The notes below the pieces were generated by a model. That model made no database searches, was not told the origin of the DNA, and saw nothing but the letters and a program-made list of their open reading frames with translations. A stretch of DNA of 64,000 nucleotides from Trametes villosa (Eukaryota > Basidiomycota > Agaricomycetes > Polyporales > Polyporaceae). Position numbers and translations under genes: made by a program. Location: positions 1,054,001 to 1,118,000 of the forward strand of contig PUDQ02000003.1 in NCBI GenBank assembly GCA_002964805.2, written 5' to 3'. Each line of letters opens with the position of its first letter. Position 1 is the stretch's first letter. This document shows positions 52,658-64,000 of the stretch, piece by piece.

Positions 52658-55600
52658 ATGGGGGATATCAAACCAGAATCTGTCCCTGCTCTCTCTTCCG
52701 CCGCTCAGTATGCGGACTGGGCCGCGAAGATGAAGGGTTACCTAATGTTCGCCGACTGCTGGGAGGCTATCACGGGCACTCAGCCCGCCGCTACTGATGC
52801 GGAAGCCTCCAAGGAGTGGAAGAAGCAAAACAACAAGGCTGCCGGTCTCATCACCATCCGGACCGCGCCTAGCTTCCACTACATCCTGGATTCCGCCGCA
52901 ACCGTCGCTGGCACAACTGCTACAGCCAAGCAGATGTGGGACGCGCTGCAAACCAAGTTTGGGAAACCGAACAGCGCGCACGTCTGGGGCCTCTTTGAGG
53001 CCCTCATCAGCGAAGGTCGCATGTCGGACCAGAAGTCCATTCAGGACCAGTCGAGCAAGATCGTCACCCGCCTCCGCGAGATCTCTACCAATGGGATCAA
53101 GCTCGAGGAGACGATCCAGGCCCTCATCCTTCTGTCCAAGGTCCCGGAGTCCTACCGGTCGATGATCTCTGCGCTTATGGCCACGACGGAGCTCGAGAAA
53201 CTCACCGTCGACGTCATCCTCGCGAAGTCTCTCGCTGAGGAGTCCATGCGCAAGTCCGGACAGTCCGCCTCCCGCGTCTCCAAGACGCAGCCTAAGCCGA
53301 AGGGCCCCTGCTCCCACTGTGGTAGTGCGACTCACCACGAGTCCACTTGCTACAAGAAGCACCCCGAGATGCGTCCCAACGGCAAGGGCAATGGTGGGAA
53401 GAAGAAGGACAAGGGGAAAGGAAAGGACACTACCAATACCGCTCACGTTGTCGCTCCCGCTGCCAATGTACTTGTAGTCGAGTCCGCAGGCGCCTCCTCC
53501 TCTGAGGACGCCTCTATGCACGCTTCTTTCTATCGTGCGGCTAATGCCGCTGGCGTGATTCCTACTCGTTGGCTTATGGACTCAGGAGCCTCCATGCATG
53601 TCACATGGAACCTCGCTGATTTCGCTACTTATCACGAGTACAACGACCCCATTATCTTCAACACTGCTGGAAGTGGGAGCTCTGTACTTGGTGTAGGCGA
53701 GGGTACCGTTAAAGCTGAGACGTACATCGACGGTGTTAAGTGGAAGATAACGCTACCTAAGGTCTGCTATGTCCCTAAAGCGGCCTCGCGACTCTTCTCC
53801 ACTGGCACTATCGAGCGGCAAGGTTATTCCATCTTCCAAGGAGACGGGAAGATGACCATCTTCAACAGGCTCTGTTGCTCATGGTGCTACGATCACGATC
53901 CCAGGACGTAAAATCCTGGAGGGGCACTATATTCCGCGTTCTAATCTCTATGAGTGCGAACTCGAGATTGCGGATAGTCTTAAGCTCGACCTGAACGTTC
54001 GCACCTATAAGACCTGGCATCGTCGCTTCGGACATGCAGGCAAGGAGGCTCTCTCCAAGCTTCCTTCGAACGTGAAAGGTGTTGATGCTATCAACCCTGC
54101 GGACGGTGAACCATGCGACGGATGCGCCTTTGGCAAATCCCATCGCTCCTCCTTCCCTCCTTCAGAAAAGCGTGCGACTGAGCCCCTTGAGCTCGTCCAC
54201 ACTGATCTGGATGGCCCCATGCGTACCCGCTCGATCAACGGTTACTCGTACTTCGCTGGTTTTATCGACGATCACTCCGGTCTCGCTCGTGCCTACTACC
54301 TTAAGCACAAGTCTGACGCCTTCCGTGCGTTTGATGACTACAAGGCGTGGGCTGAGAACCAGACTGGCAAGAAGATCAAGCGAGTCCGTTCTGATCGCGG
54401 GGGGGAATACACCTCGAAGGAATTCACCGATCATCTTCGCAAGCATGGGATCGAGCACCATAAGACTATGCCTAAGTCGCCCCAGCAGAATGGACGTGCA
54501 GAACGCTGGAACCGTACCGTCGTCGAGAAGGCCATGTCCATGCTCCACCAAGCTGGACTCAGCCACGGTTTCTGGCAGCTCGCTATGGAAGCAGCCGTCC
54601 ATATCTACAATCGTCAGCCCATGCGTCGCCTTAAATGGCGCTGCCCCATTACGGTCTGGGATGGGACCGTCCCCGACGTGTCCTACTTCCGCGTTTTTGG
54701 GTGCAAAGCATATGTTCACGTGCAGAAGTCAGAGCGCGCTGGAAAGCTCGACAAGAAGGCTGTCGAGATGACCTTCGTGGGGTATGAAGCCGGTTCAAAG
54801 GGGTACAGATTTTGGAACCCGGCCACCCGCTCTATCGTCGTGTCTCGCGATGTGACATTTGACGAAGAGTCTTTCCCTGCACGTAAAACCCCCGGCGATC
54901 ATCCTGTTACCCCGGATGATAGTCCGTTCCCAGAGTACACCGAGCCGTCTGATGAAGCCTCGAACGCTGATGACGACGAGCTCCCTCCTCTTCCTGTCCA
55001 ACTTCCTGAGCCTCAGCCTGAGGTTCTGGACCCTCCACCCGCTCCTGCTCCTCCAGCTCCAGAGCCAGAAGCTCCTGCTGAACCTGAACGTCCACCCACA
55101 CCTCCGCCTGTTCCCCCTCCTCGTCCTGCCCACGTGCGCCGCCGTCATGAGCCAGTGGGAGGTCCTAGCATTGCGCGCGATAAGCCTCATCGCGAGGTCA
55201 GACCGCCTAAGCGCTATGGGGACAGTACGTACGGTAATGAACCCCCTGCTCGGGTTGATGCACGTACGGACGCAGATGGTACTCAGCACGAGCAAGCGGA
55301 GACTCTGCTCGCTTTTCTCGCTGCCGCTCAGTATAAGGCGGGCTTACCGAATACCCATCGGGATGCCATGCGTTCGCCTGAAGCGTCTAAGTGGCAAGCT
55401 GCTGAGAAAGCTGAGTATGACTCGCTTCTGGAGAACAAGACCTGGATCCTCGTACCTCGCCCTAAGAACCGTCATGTCGTCGCCAATCGTTGGGTGTATG
55501 ACATCAAACACGATGGACGGTACAAGGCTCGTCTCGTAGCCAAGGGCTTTACCCAGATCTGGGGGGAGGACTACAACGAGACTTTCTCGCCAGTGGCGCG

Positions 55601-56888
55601 GTTCGAATTGATTCGTTACCTCCTCGCGCACGCCGCGCTTGAGGACTGGGACATCGAGTCTATGGACGTAAAGACCGCGTTCCTGAACGGCGACTTGGAG
55701 GAGGAGATCTACATGGAACAACCGGAAGGTTGGGCCGTACGCGGCAAGGAGAACTACGTCTGTTTGCTTAAGAAGGCTATCTATGGCCTTAAGCAGGCGT
55801 CTCGTCAGTGGAATGCCAAAATCCACAAGTCTCTCCTTGACATGGGATTCAAACGGACGTACTCTGATGCCGGAGTCTACGTATATCGGCGACAAGGGGG
55901 GGATTTCGTTACGATTGTCGTACTCTATGTCGACGATCTACTCCTCTTCGGCGACCGGCCTAGCCATATCAAGCAGGTCAAGGACACGTTGAGCGGACAG
56001 TACAAGATGACGGACTTAGGACCAGTCGAGCGTTTCCTCGGTCTTCGCATTACCCGCGACCGTAGCACGCGTACTATCGACATCGACCAGTCGGAGTACA
56101 TCCAGTCCGTCCTCGAACGCTTCAACATGGCCGACTGCAAGCCGGCTCGCACCCCTCTCCCTGCCGGTGCTGTCTTGGAGAAATCTAAGCAGACCGCCAC
56201 CGATTCCTTTCGGAAGCGCTACCAGAGTTTGATCGGCAGTATTCTCTACGCAACTCTTGGGACGCGCCCCGACATCGACTTCGCCGTAACGCGGTTGTCC
56301 AAATACAACGCCAATCCGTCTAACGCGCACTGGAACTTTGCCAAGTACATCCTACGCTATCTCCAGGGTACTAAGGACTACAAGTTGCGCTACAACGGGG
56401 CGTCCAACGACGGTCTCTTGTCTTACTCAGACTCGGACTGGGCCGAGGACCGCGATGACCGGCATTCCACATCCGGCTTCGTTTTCTTGATGGCAGGCGG
56501 TGTCGTCTCATGGGCATCGAGGCGTCAGCCTACAGTCTCCGGCTCCTCGACCGAGGCGGAGTACAAGGCGGCTTCAGACGCTTGTCGTCAGATGGCGTGG
56601 CTGAGGACTTTTGGAAGTGAGCTTGGGGACGACATCTCGCGAGCGACTCCCCTGTGTCTAGACAACCAGGGATCGATCTTCCTCGCAGTCAACCCCGCTT
56701 ACGACCGAAAGATCAAGCACGTAGAGATCACCTATCATTACGTTCGAGAGCAGGTCGAACTAGGGAACACCGAGATCTTCTACGTCGCTTCCGCGGACCA
56801 ACTCGCCGACGCTCTGACCAAGAATGTGCCCTTCTCCATTCTCGAGCGCTTCAGGCAGGGTGTTGGCTTGGTGTCCTCCGCATCTTGA
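52658..56888 (+). CDS. copia Gag-Pol polyprotein (with a +1 frame change)
   Basis: The polyprotein begins at the ATG at 52658 (GDIKPESVPALSS). Gag has a CCHC zinc knuckle (CSHCGSATHHESTC, about 53309-53350). The protease active site WLMDSGASMHVT is at about 53570-53600. At 53867 the frame must move by +1: upstream reads IFNR, and downstream continues in the other frame as GSVAHGATI...ILEGHYIP, then the pre-integrase WHRRFGH. Integrase has D (HTDLDGP, 54204), D (RSDRGGEY) and E (GRAERWNRT). Reverse transcriptase has YVDDLLLFGD (about 55927), and RNase H has YSDSDWAED and SSTEAEYKAAS. The rest is one open frame to the TGA at 56888. The shift could be a one-base mutation or programmed. An ATG-less open frame extends Gag upstream to 52217. 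Confidence 0.9.
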
Positions 56889-56890
56889 AC

Positions 56891-56899
56891 GAGTGGGAG
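56891..56899 (+). promoter_or_regulatory. polypurine tract before the right LTR
   Basis: The purine-rich GAGTGGGAG directly precedes the right LTR. It is the expected plus-strand primer site, although one T interrupts it. Confidence 0.6.
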
Positions 56900-57474
56900 T
56901 GTTGAACTTCCGTGTCTACGGCTGTGCCGGACCGGGAGTGGCAGTGTTAGTGGCCGTGCGTCTACGATATGCCGGCATGGACTTTCCTACTTACCATATA
57001 CGTACATTCTTTTGTTCTGTACATACTCGGCATCCTGCCATCCCTACCTATGCTTCTGGTACGTTCTACGATGCTCCTGACTATTCTAGACCTGTCTGGA
57101 GCTTAGTGTTACTCATCCATGGACATCACATGCCTCGTTCTTACTCATCGTCCTACCTTCGCTCAGTCAGCGTACCTCCTCGCTCAGTCAGCGTCCTCTG
57201 GACGGTCATATGATCTCTGCTCTATGCTTATTCATCGTCCTCCCTCAGTAGTATATAAGGAGGACTCTGCAGGCCTCTGCTCTTCAGTCGTTCTCTCACA
57301 GACTGAAGAGTAAGTCTCATATTACCTATGCGCCTTTACATGTTTACTTACTAGTACTTGTAGCCTCTCTTTGTGCGGCTTACAGGTACAGTACTATGCA
57401 ATCATAGTCGTTCTCTCACAGACTGAAGACCTCTCTTTGTGCGGCTTACAGCCTTCCAGGTTCAGAGTTCATCA
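56900..57474 (+). repeat. right LTR of the copia element
   Basis: 575 bp, the same length as the left LTR and about 97% identical by eye. Differences cluster at about 57216-57226 and 57316-57340. Confidence 0.93.
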
Positions 57475-58074
57475 GAGTATAGAGCTAGGTCGGGTTTGAA
57501 GGCATTGTAATCGCGGTCTTCCTCAGTACCTGGAGCTGACTTGTCGGGATTGTCTCCCGTGATTCTCATTGTGTACGAGTCCGCGATCTTGATCTTCTGG
57601 AGGATTTTGAGAAATCCCTCACACTGGAGCGTACGATGTGGTCGGTATTAGTTCAAGACACATTTAACCTAACAAGCATGTAAAGGGGCTTACCAGGCCG
57701 GGATACATCAAACTTTCCCTACCCTTCAGTTGGACGTTCGCAAACGGTTTGAAGTCGGGCTGCTTGTACTCAGAGGGTAGGGGTTCTCCTGGCATGTACG
57801 TTTCCAGCCAGTCTTTGACAGACACAGAGACCCAGAACATCTCATGCGCAAGGTTCTCGCGATGAGCGTGCTTCGCCGCATCTCGCTCCGTCGGCGGGGT
57901 GGCGGCGTTGTGCAACATCTCGTTCGGGGCGATGCTTGACCTCTTTGGTGTCACGTAGGTTCTAGACCGGTGACGTTGGCTACCCTGAACCTGAGGAGAA
58001 GTGTCCGGGAGAAGTGATCCTGATGGCAAGTTCAGGAAAACAGCGGTCGGGCGAGGGGATTCAGTGGTAGACAT
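57475..58074 (-). pseudogene. FunK1-type kinase gene, N-terminal fragment cut off by the copia element
   Basis: Two exons on the minus strand: 58074-57694 and 57623 to the LTR edge at 57475 (about 176 aa). The fragment ends in FKPDLALYS, the region where fungal-specific kinases of the FunK1 family have their 'KxxPD(V/I)xxY' N-terminal motif. Before it come a Trp-containing segment (VSVKDWLETYMPG) and CEGFLKILQKIKI. Reading into the LTR gives a stop after three codons. The kinase domain is not found on the other side of the element, so the gene is truncated rather than just interrupted. The start (MSTTESPRPT) is the likely ATG. Confidence 0.55.
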
Positions 58075-60841
58075 ATGAGCGGGTAGTTGGGCGGTGTGAC
58101 AGAAACCGATGAGCGAGCTGAGTGGAGAGAGCGAGAGAATGAGGAGAGCACTCACCGTCCTTCGCGGATTTTATACCACCGCGGGCAAGCCACGTTCCAG
58201 GCGAGGCGGGCGAGCGTCGACTCGGAGTTTCAGAAGGTGGCGTATCGAACGGCTCGACGCCCAGAGGTGTCTACAGTAGGAAGCATGAGCTGAGCTGAGC
58301 CGCCTCCGATTGATAGCGAGCGGGGTGAGGCGAGGCGAAGGGCGGTGTTGCCACACACCTGAGAGAGGTCGATTGAGACGAAACTCCAACTTGCTGGCCT
58401 GGAGGAGTAGGTGTAACGCGAGGCGTCAGTGGGCGCCGTAGACCATATCCAAAAACGGAAGCATACCAAAAGGAAAACAGAAACTCGCACCCTAGGATAC
58501 GCACACCGACCGCGGGCTCCGGTCTAATGCAGTCGAAGCCGCAGCGAGGGGTCGACCGCGCGTTCGCCATGCAGCGCCAGCGCTCGCACGGCACGGCGAA
58601 AAGCTGTGCGCGATGACGCCCTAAAAAGGCAGGTGTGCAAGTACAGCTAGCAGTAGTGTCAGCCCCCGTCCGTGAAAACACCGGCAGAGCGGCGTTTTGC
58701 AGCGGAATCCATGCCAGAGAGGTCTGTGCAGGGTTGAGTCCATGCGCTCACGCTGAGCTGATGCTTGGGGAGCAGTTGACGCTGGCTGTACTACATCGTG
58801 TGGCGAGCCGAGTCGGATTCGCAGTGGCATCAGGGCCGCCACCGGCGATGGAGCAGCTCACGGGACGAGAGCAACGACGACAAATTGGGGAGCTTGGTGC
58901 TGTTGTCTCTATGCCAACGCTGGCTGTTTTGGTATGCTATTGGCGTGGTGGCGCAGAATGACTTCCTCTACTAGTATGGCCTCCGAGGCGAGGTCTGCCA
59001 CGCCATCAAGGCCTCCCCGCATTTAGACCATCTCTTGTTCAGCAAATAGAAACAGGTACTTCGATAGAGATCGGAAGCTTCCTGGGTTAGCGCACGGGGG
59101 ACTGTTTGAAGCCGTCCATTTCCAGAAGAAGCAGTACCCCAGAACCGCCTCAAGCCTGAGCGGTTCAAGCTCGATCACATATATCGCGTCATACATCTCC
59201 CCCTTGCGCCTTCTGGGTTCTCCATTCCAGATCCGCATAGCCGAGCACGGAGCCTTCCACGCCAGAGACGTTTCCGTGATCAAACTACCTGAACGAGCGG
59301 GAGCCGCTGCGTACTACACCGCCTGCAACGACGCCGGCGCTGATAGCTATTTTCTTGCCAACTGTGGAGAGTTCCACGCCGGGAACGTACCGTATCGGTG
59401 TAAATCGGCATCGGGGTCGACAGGGGCGTGTTCATCACGATGGTGGCAGGAGACAAGCCAATGCACTCGTTCCGCTGCTCCTTGGGCGCTAGAACAGGCG
59501 ATGAGCGCTTTGATATCAGTACGCGCATTCCCGCACTCTTGCCGCTTTTCTTCCTCCCCCGTCTTCCCACTCCCGCCCCTGTCTCCTGCCATTCCTCGGC
59601 ACTCCCTCTCACGAACCCCGTAGCGTGTGCGGTCTCCGCGCAGCCCCTTCAAGGCGAGGCATACTGAAAGTACAAATCCCGATTCGGTCGTCCGCCGGGC
59701 ACTGCCAGTCGTGCCCCGGGCTTTCAATGTGGCGTCGATATGCGGTTTCCCTATGAAGCCAGCCGTCTTTCCCATCTATACGGATGCCGTCGGGCTGCGC
59801 GTACATGCTTCGTGGCCAGCGGTATGCTAGACTGATGGCCAGATGCTGATGTACCTCCGTTTCCTCCTTCGTCCTGCTACGTCCGCTCATCTCGCTCTCG
59901 GATAGAATCCAAACTGGTTTTGGCCGCCTTCGAGAGTAGACCGCGCAAGCTGTCCGCATTCGGAGTTCCTTGTGGTTCGCGTACGTCAGCAGTCCCCCAT
60001 CTGAAGCCACCCTCGCGGACAGGGTGCTCGGGTTTGCAACCAATCCAGTGAGCCCGAAAGCCCACTGCCCTTCACGCGCAAGAAACTCGTTCAACATCTC
60101 CCAGCTAGCAGCCCAACGCGCACCTCTGGTCCTCGGTGCCTGTCCCAGGAATGCGAGGCAGAGGTGCCACAACACCCGTCGGGTAGTACGAGTCAGTCCT
60201 GCGCCCACCGTATGCCCCCGCCGCGCACTCACAGGCTTCACTCAGATGCGACGGGAATGGAAGATATTTCCAACGACCCGACCTGGATGCGATACTGGGA
60301 GCGACGCACTGCAACTCCCAAGGGCCTGCAGCAGAACTCAGGAGGCGCCGAAGCGAGCGAGTCCGTCCCGTCCACATTCCACGACGCTTGCACGACCGAA
60401 ACACTGAAGGAAAGCTCGTACGCGCTTCGCGGGCGGTTTGAAACCTATCCACCCCGAGATCGCCGTGGTCGAACCGCTGCCCCAGACGCGCCACCGCTAG
60501 TCGCATGCCGAATTGTACGTCCGTCGTTTTCGCCAACACTAAGGGATCCTGAGCGTTCTGTAGCCTACACCCCACCTGCACTCCAATGGCGTCAACTCCC
60601 GTGTCGGACGCTGCCGCCTGCATCGGCCTCAAGGGTGCATCGAGTCAACCCCGACACCTTCGTCCCTCAGTCGTCCTGCATGCGCAGTCATATCGTCGGC
60701 CGGCCGCCTCGCAGCTGCGTCGCATAGTGCGCTTGGCACCATCCTCTCCGCCTGGCACCTCATCGTGTCCACCTGTTGCCCAACTCATTGCCGCCGCCGT
60801 AGGACGCACAATCTCACGTCCCGCGCAGTTGCACAGGGCGC
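58075..60841. other. gene-poor region
   Basis: 2.8 kb without a confident gene. Minus-strand open frames at 60241-59609 (with EVHQHLAISLAYRWPRSMYA) and 59283-59023 (with EPLRLEAVLGYCFFWKW) read like protein and could be exons of one minus-strand gene, but I could not join them convincingly and do not recognise them. Confidence 0.35.
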
Positions 60842-63091
60842 GTGTACGACGACCCAGCTCTCTGCTCGTGGGACTGGGCGCCGCCCCCGCCCGGTACGTT
60901 CAACTCGGCTCTGCAGCCTGCAGTAGTGCGCGCTCCGTCGCCTACTGTCTACAGTCCCGCGGCCATCTCCGCGTCAGCTGTGCCTTTCTCGGGCGCCGGT
61001 CAGAATGGCCTCCCGGGGTTCGGGATGGCCCAGCACCAGCCGCCCAACCTGCCGCCCCCAGTCTACGCGAATGGCCAGCTTGTGCCTCTCGTGCTCAACG
61101 GGACACCTGTGGGCCGTGGCTACGAGCATCAGCCCACGTCACGCGGACACGGGGCTTGCGTTCGACCTCCTGCTGCTGAACTCCACGGCGCTCCATGAGG
61201 AGCCCCGCACCAACGTCTCGACCACGCGCGAAAAGCGTGCTATTGTCCCGGACGCCTGCCGCGGCACGCTCGACATCCCCGCCGTTCTGCCCACCCTAAC
61301 ATACTACTGCGACAAGCTCCCCCAGATCTGCGCAAACATTCGCTCGCACCCGGACTGGGACGCCACTACCAATACGATGCAGCTCACGTACGGCCCCTGG
61401 GACGGCGGAAGCAGGCGTGGCGGCGTGTGCAAGAGCTCCGTCACGTCCGCTATGCAAGAGGCGGGCAAGTGCGACCCGCTCCAGCACTCGCCTTACCACT
61501 GGAAGGTGAGCATCTGTTATGCCTCGTCATGCGCTGCTCGTAGCTGACGAGGGGCCCCTCAGGTGTCCTGACGATTTCCCTTGCAGCAGCTCGCTCGAGG
61601 GCGGCGCAGCCAATGCTGTCAAAGTCGCCGTCTCGCACTACGAGCAGGACCTCCAGAGCACGTTGCAGTCTTCCATCACGCACCAGGCTCCGGACGAACC
61701 AGCGCGATAAGCGGACGAAATGATCATCGCCGAGCAAGTGCCACAGGTACACCCCCAAACTCTCCACCACGCCCGCCGGCGCCAGCCCTTCCGCTATCGG
61801 CTTCCTCACCTCCGGCTCGAACTTCTTTGCCAAGGCTGGTGTGACCGGGAGAGAGCTCACGAACCGGCATGCTGTGGATGACAAACCCCAGGACCCGTTC
61901 ACTTCAGCTCAGCCCTACCCGCCGACCGCCACAGCCCTGAATATAAAGAATGTAAAGGATTTGATCGACTGCACCCCCTGTGACTCGGACTCCGATGCCC
62001 TCCTCGGTGGCGAAGATGCAGTGAAGTCTCCGGTGGCTTCGCCAGACGCTCCAGCTCCGACCTCACCGCCGGACGACTCCGTCCCGCTAACAGAGCTGAA
62101 GAAACGACAGGCTTCGTCGTGCACTGTCCGGCCTACCACGACTCCTCTCCCGACCTCTTCCGCCGAAGCCTCCGCGAAGGCCGCCGCCGCCGCCGCTCTC
62201 GCTTCAGCCTCGAAGCCGGCGCCTGACCTCGCAGCTGCAGCTGCCGCTGCCGTTGCTGCAGCGGACACCTTGGGCCCTGCTGCTGCTGCTCTAGTATGTT
62301 CGAATATATCTCATCCTTTGAAATAGCGGCTAATGTCGTAATAACAGGCGGCCGCTGGAACTGACTCGTCCCCCGCCTCGGCCATCACGTCCTCCCAATC
62401 GGTCACGTCTATCGCGCAGACTGCGCTCGACCACATCTTCCACTTGGGCCCCAGCATCCCTAGCTGGCTGAGCGATATCTTCAACCATGTGAGAGGTGCT
62501 TCTCTCTCGCCCTCATGTGCCTCCTTCTGACCACTTTTCCCCCGGCGCGACTAGGTCTCCCCGGCAACCTCCGCCGTCTCCACAGCGTCCGTTTTTTCTG
62601 CGAACGTGCTCGACCCCGCACACGACCCGAACATCGTCTCCCCGCCGCCCAACGCGCCCGCCGCCGCGTGCTTCGGCGCAGGCTCGCAGGGGTTCGTGAA
62701 GATTGGGGACATCACGCTCGTCGACGGGAACGCACCCGTGTCTGCAGAGCTCGTCGGTGTCGGCTCCGCCGCGTACTTTGGCCTGACTATAGGCGCGAAC
62801 CGCGCTCTCGTGGAGTACGCGGAGTGCGAGGGTGTGTACGAGTGGGCGGACACGGACCTCGTGCCGGACTTCCAGGTCGACTGCTCGACTATGGAGCTGG
62901 GCAGCTACTGGAGCGGCGTGATGCAGACGTGCTACTCGTACAGCCTCGGGCCGTCAAACGTGCCCGGGGTGGGCACGTTCGCGATATTCTGCGGCACGAA
63001 CATCGGGAACATCTACTCGTGCCTGCAGCAGCAAAGTATGTATGAGAATTTGCAGTTCGCGTTCATCAAATGGGCGATGTCCTCGGGCTGA
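60842..63091 (+). pseudogene. secreted NucA/NucB-type nuclease-like protein gene with several frameshifts
   Basis: This is a protein of the type seen in basidiomycetes with a deoxyribonuclease NucA/NucB-like domain. Parts in order are a Pro-rich start, then (frame change near 61110) DTGLAFDLLLLNSTALHEE, REKRAIVPDACRG, YYCDKLPQICANIRSHPDWD, an intron near 61506-61562, then DDFPCSSSLEGG, the NucA/NucB motif that usually reads DEYPFAxxxEGG. Frame breaks are needed at about 61110, 61567, 61693, 61720 and 61745. From 61750 on, the gene is intact: exons about 61750-62294, 62349-62488 and 62554-63091, with an Ala-rich linker and a C-terminal Cys-containing domain (GFVKIGDITLVDG, VDCSTMELGSYWSG). Either the nuclease half is decaying, or indel sequence errors cluster here. 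The 5' end is uncertain. Confidence 0.5.
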
Positions 63092-63633
63092 TCCCATTAG
63101 TACCGCGTTCGCCCTTCCACTGTAGTCCAGCATGTATACGGGTTTATGTGCGCGCAATGTGATAGTGGAGAAGATCAATGGCGGTTGCACTTACCTTGGG
63201 CCTTGTCTTCCACATGCTAACGCCGACCAGTACTCTTGACATGGCTCGTTCATATGCGAAAGCTGGAACATACAGACCTACCTTTTTGGGATGCACACTC
63301 GGGTAGACAACGGGCGCTTCGTGTTCTCCTAGTCGACACGTCACACAACCGCCATGATGCACGACTCCGTCTTTGCAGCGCCGAAAATCCTCGGCCTCAG
63401 AAGTCCTGGTCCATTCTTTTCACCCTGGCTTGCAATCATAAATGACCTATCATCTGCTTCCCTTGCAAAAGTGGATGCGGATGGTTATGGGCGACGATGT
63501 ACCACTATCCGCTCACCGAGACCACGCCGTCGCTCTGTCTCTCAATGCTGCAGCCTGTCATATTCAATTGTGCAGAAAGCTGGTATAAACTTCTACTTAT
63601 TGTGGTATGCACGAGCTCACGGATGTATGTCAG
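63092..63633. other. intergenic region
   Basis: 542 bp with no gene recognised. Confidence 0.4.
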
Positions 63634-64000
63634 TGCGAATTCATCAATGAAACACTCGAAAAAGCGGGTTGTCACGACTTCGCGGCGCACACTCGGGACA
63701 GTGTTCCCGAACAGTTGGGCCGACCTCCCACTGTCAATGAAGTTGCTGCACCGCCACATGTTGCGGTATACTCTTGCACTCGACGTACTGCAAGATCATT
63801 GAGACTGGAAGGAGTTTCCAAGCACGCTCCCGACGAGACAACGACCCGTGCTAGCAGCGAACGGCTGGCAGAGTTCAATGCTTCACATATCGGCGCCGCG
63901 CTCCCAGACGACGCGCTCTCGCAAACTCCCATGGCGTGGGCCTCGGTTGAACTGGTCGTCAACGTGGAGACGCGTCCAAACCCCGCCCCCACACGCTTGC
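63634..64000 (+). CDS. possible FunK1-type kinase gene, N-terminal part (runs off the window)
   Basis: This open frame starts after an acceptor-like TATGTCAG and continues to the window edge (about 122 codons). It reads CEFINETLEKAGCHDFAAHT, then VNEVAAPPHVAVYS and PMAWASVELVVNVETRP. The last segment resembles the 'W..VELF.E.K' part found just before the kinase domain of FunK1 proteins. The earlier exons were not found. It is a plausible second FunK1-like gene 6 kb from the truncated one, on the other strand; identification is tentative. Confidence 0.35.

Larger units (their letters stand above)
51117..57474 (+). mobile_element. Ty1/copia LTR retrotransposon (6.36 kb)
   Basis: The element has two 575-bp LTRs, a primer-binding site, Gag, protease, integrase, reverse transcriptase and RNase H in the Ty1/copia order, and a purine-rich tract before the right LTR. 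The LTRs differ at roughly fifteen to twenty positions, so the insertion is not very recent. The two 5-bp flanks do not match, so no target duplication is present. Confidence 0.93.

Noticed and set aside
59609..60241. Minus-strand coding gene (210 codons)
   Set aside because: Parts read like protein, but no consistent exon chain or family could be found. It is mentioned only in the gene-poor region entry.

Overview
The window is nuclear DNA of a basidiomycete fungus, most likely an Agaricomycete. The signs are a GC-rich genome, genes broken by many 50-60 nt introns with GTRNGT...YAG ends, and families typical of that group: DUF6535 membrane protein, F-box-like LRR proteins, CFEM protein, FunK1-type kinase fragments, a KDZ transposon with its accessory genes, and a Ty1/copia element. 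All gene models were spliced by hand from the sequence. Family names come from recognised motifs, not from database searches.

Layout. 0-7 kb holds ordinary genes: the C-terminus of the RNA polymerase I/III subunit RPAC1/Rpc40, a mitochondrial-looking flavin reductase-domain protein with a 7-nt exon, a DUF6535 membrane protein, and an F-box-like protein. 6.9-7.7 kb holds two head-to-head tRNA-derived SINE-like units that share a three-hairpin tail and flank an interstitial telomere-like array. 8.1-15 kb and 30.7-33.8 kb hold six small secreted Thr-rich proteins. They form three divergent pairs, each made of one 'A-type' and one 'B-type' gene. Pairs 1 and 2 are mirror images centred on a nitroreductase gene at about 11.55 kb. 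15.2-22 kb holds an F-box-like gene with an apparent frameshift, a hotdog thioesterase, an orphan C-terminal exon and a CFEM single-pass membrane protein. 22.2-27.2 kb holds two tandem plant-type O-methyltransferase genes with matching nine-exon structures. The second has a 1,066-bp TIR element inserted in its last sense codon, with a 7-bp target duplication. 28.6-30.5 kb holds another F-box-like protein.

33.98-47.63 kb is a large KDZ (Kyakuja-Dileera-Zisupton) transposon. It carries the transposase with its CxC2 cysteine cluster and the D, D, E residues, and three accessory genes: a homeodomain/HMG-like acidic protein, a protein with two SUMO-interaction-like motifs, and a 664-aa protein of unknown function. 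It also carries a CpG-saturated 20-bp minisatellite, subterminal repeats and imperfect terminal inverted repeats. An unknown gene abuts its right end.

49-51 kb holds a single-pass membrane protein. 51.1-57.5 kb is a Ty1/copia retrotransposon with 575-bp LTRs, a primer site matching the anticodon arm of tRNA-Met, and a +1 frame change between protease and integrase. It has no target duplication and abuts a truncated FunK1-like gene. 58-64 kb is poor in genes. It holds a frameshifted NucA/NucB-type secreted nuclease-like gene and a second FunK1-like fragment running off the window.

The most unusual feature is the divergent A/B pairing of secreted, TATA-driven, Thr-rich proteins. Five of the six have exactly one cysteine and a dibasic site, and all six have a phase-1 intron just after the signal peptide. 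The pairing suggests two partner secreted proteins expressed from shared promoters.
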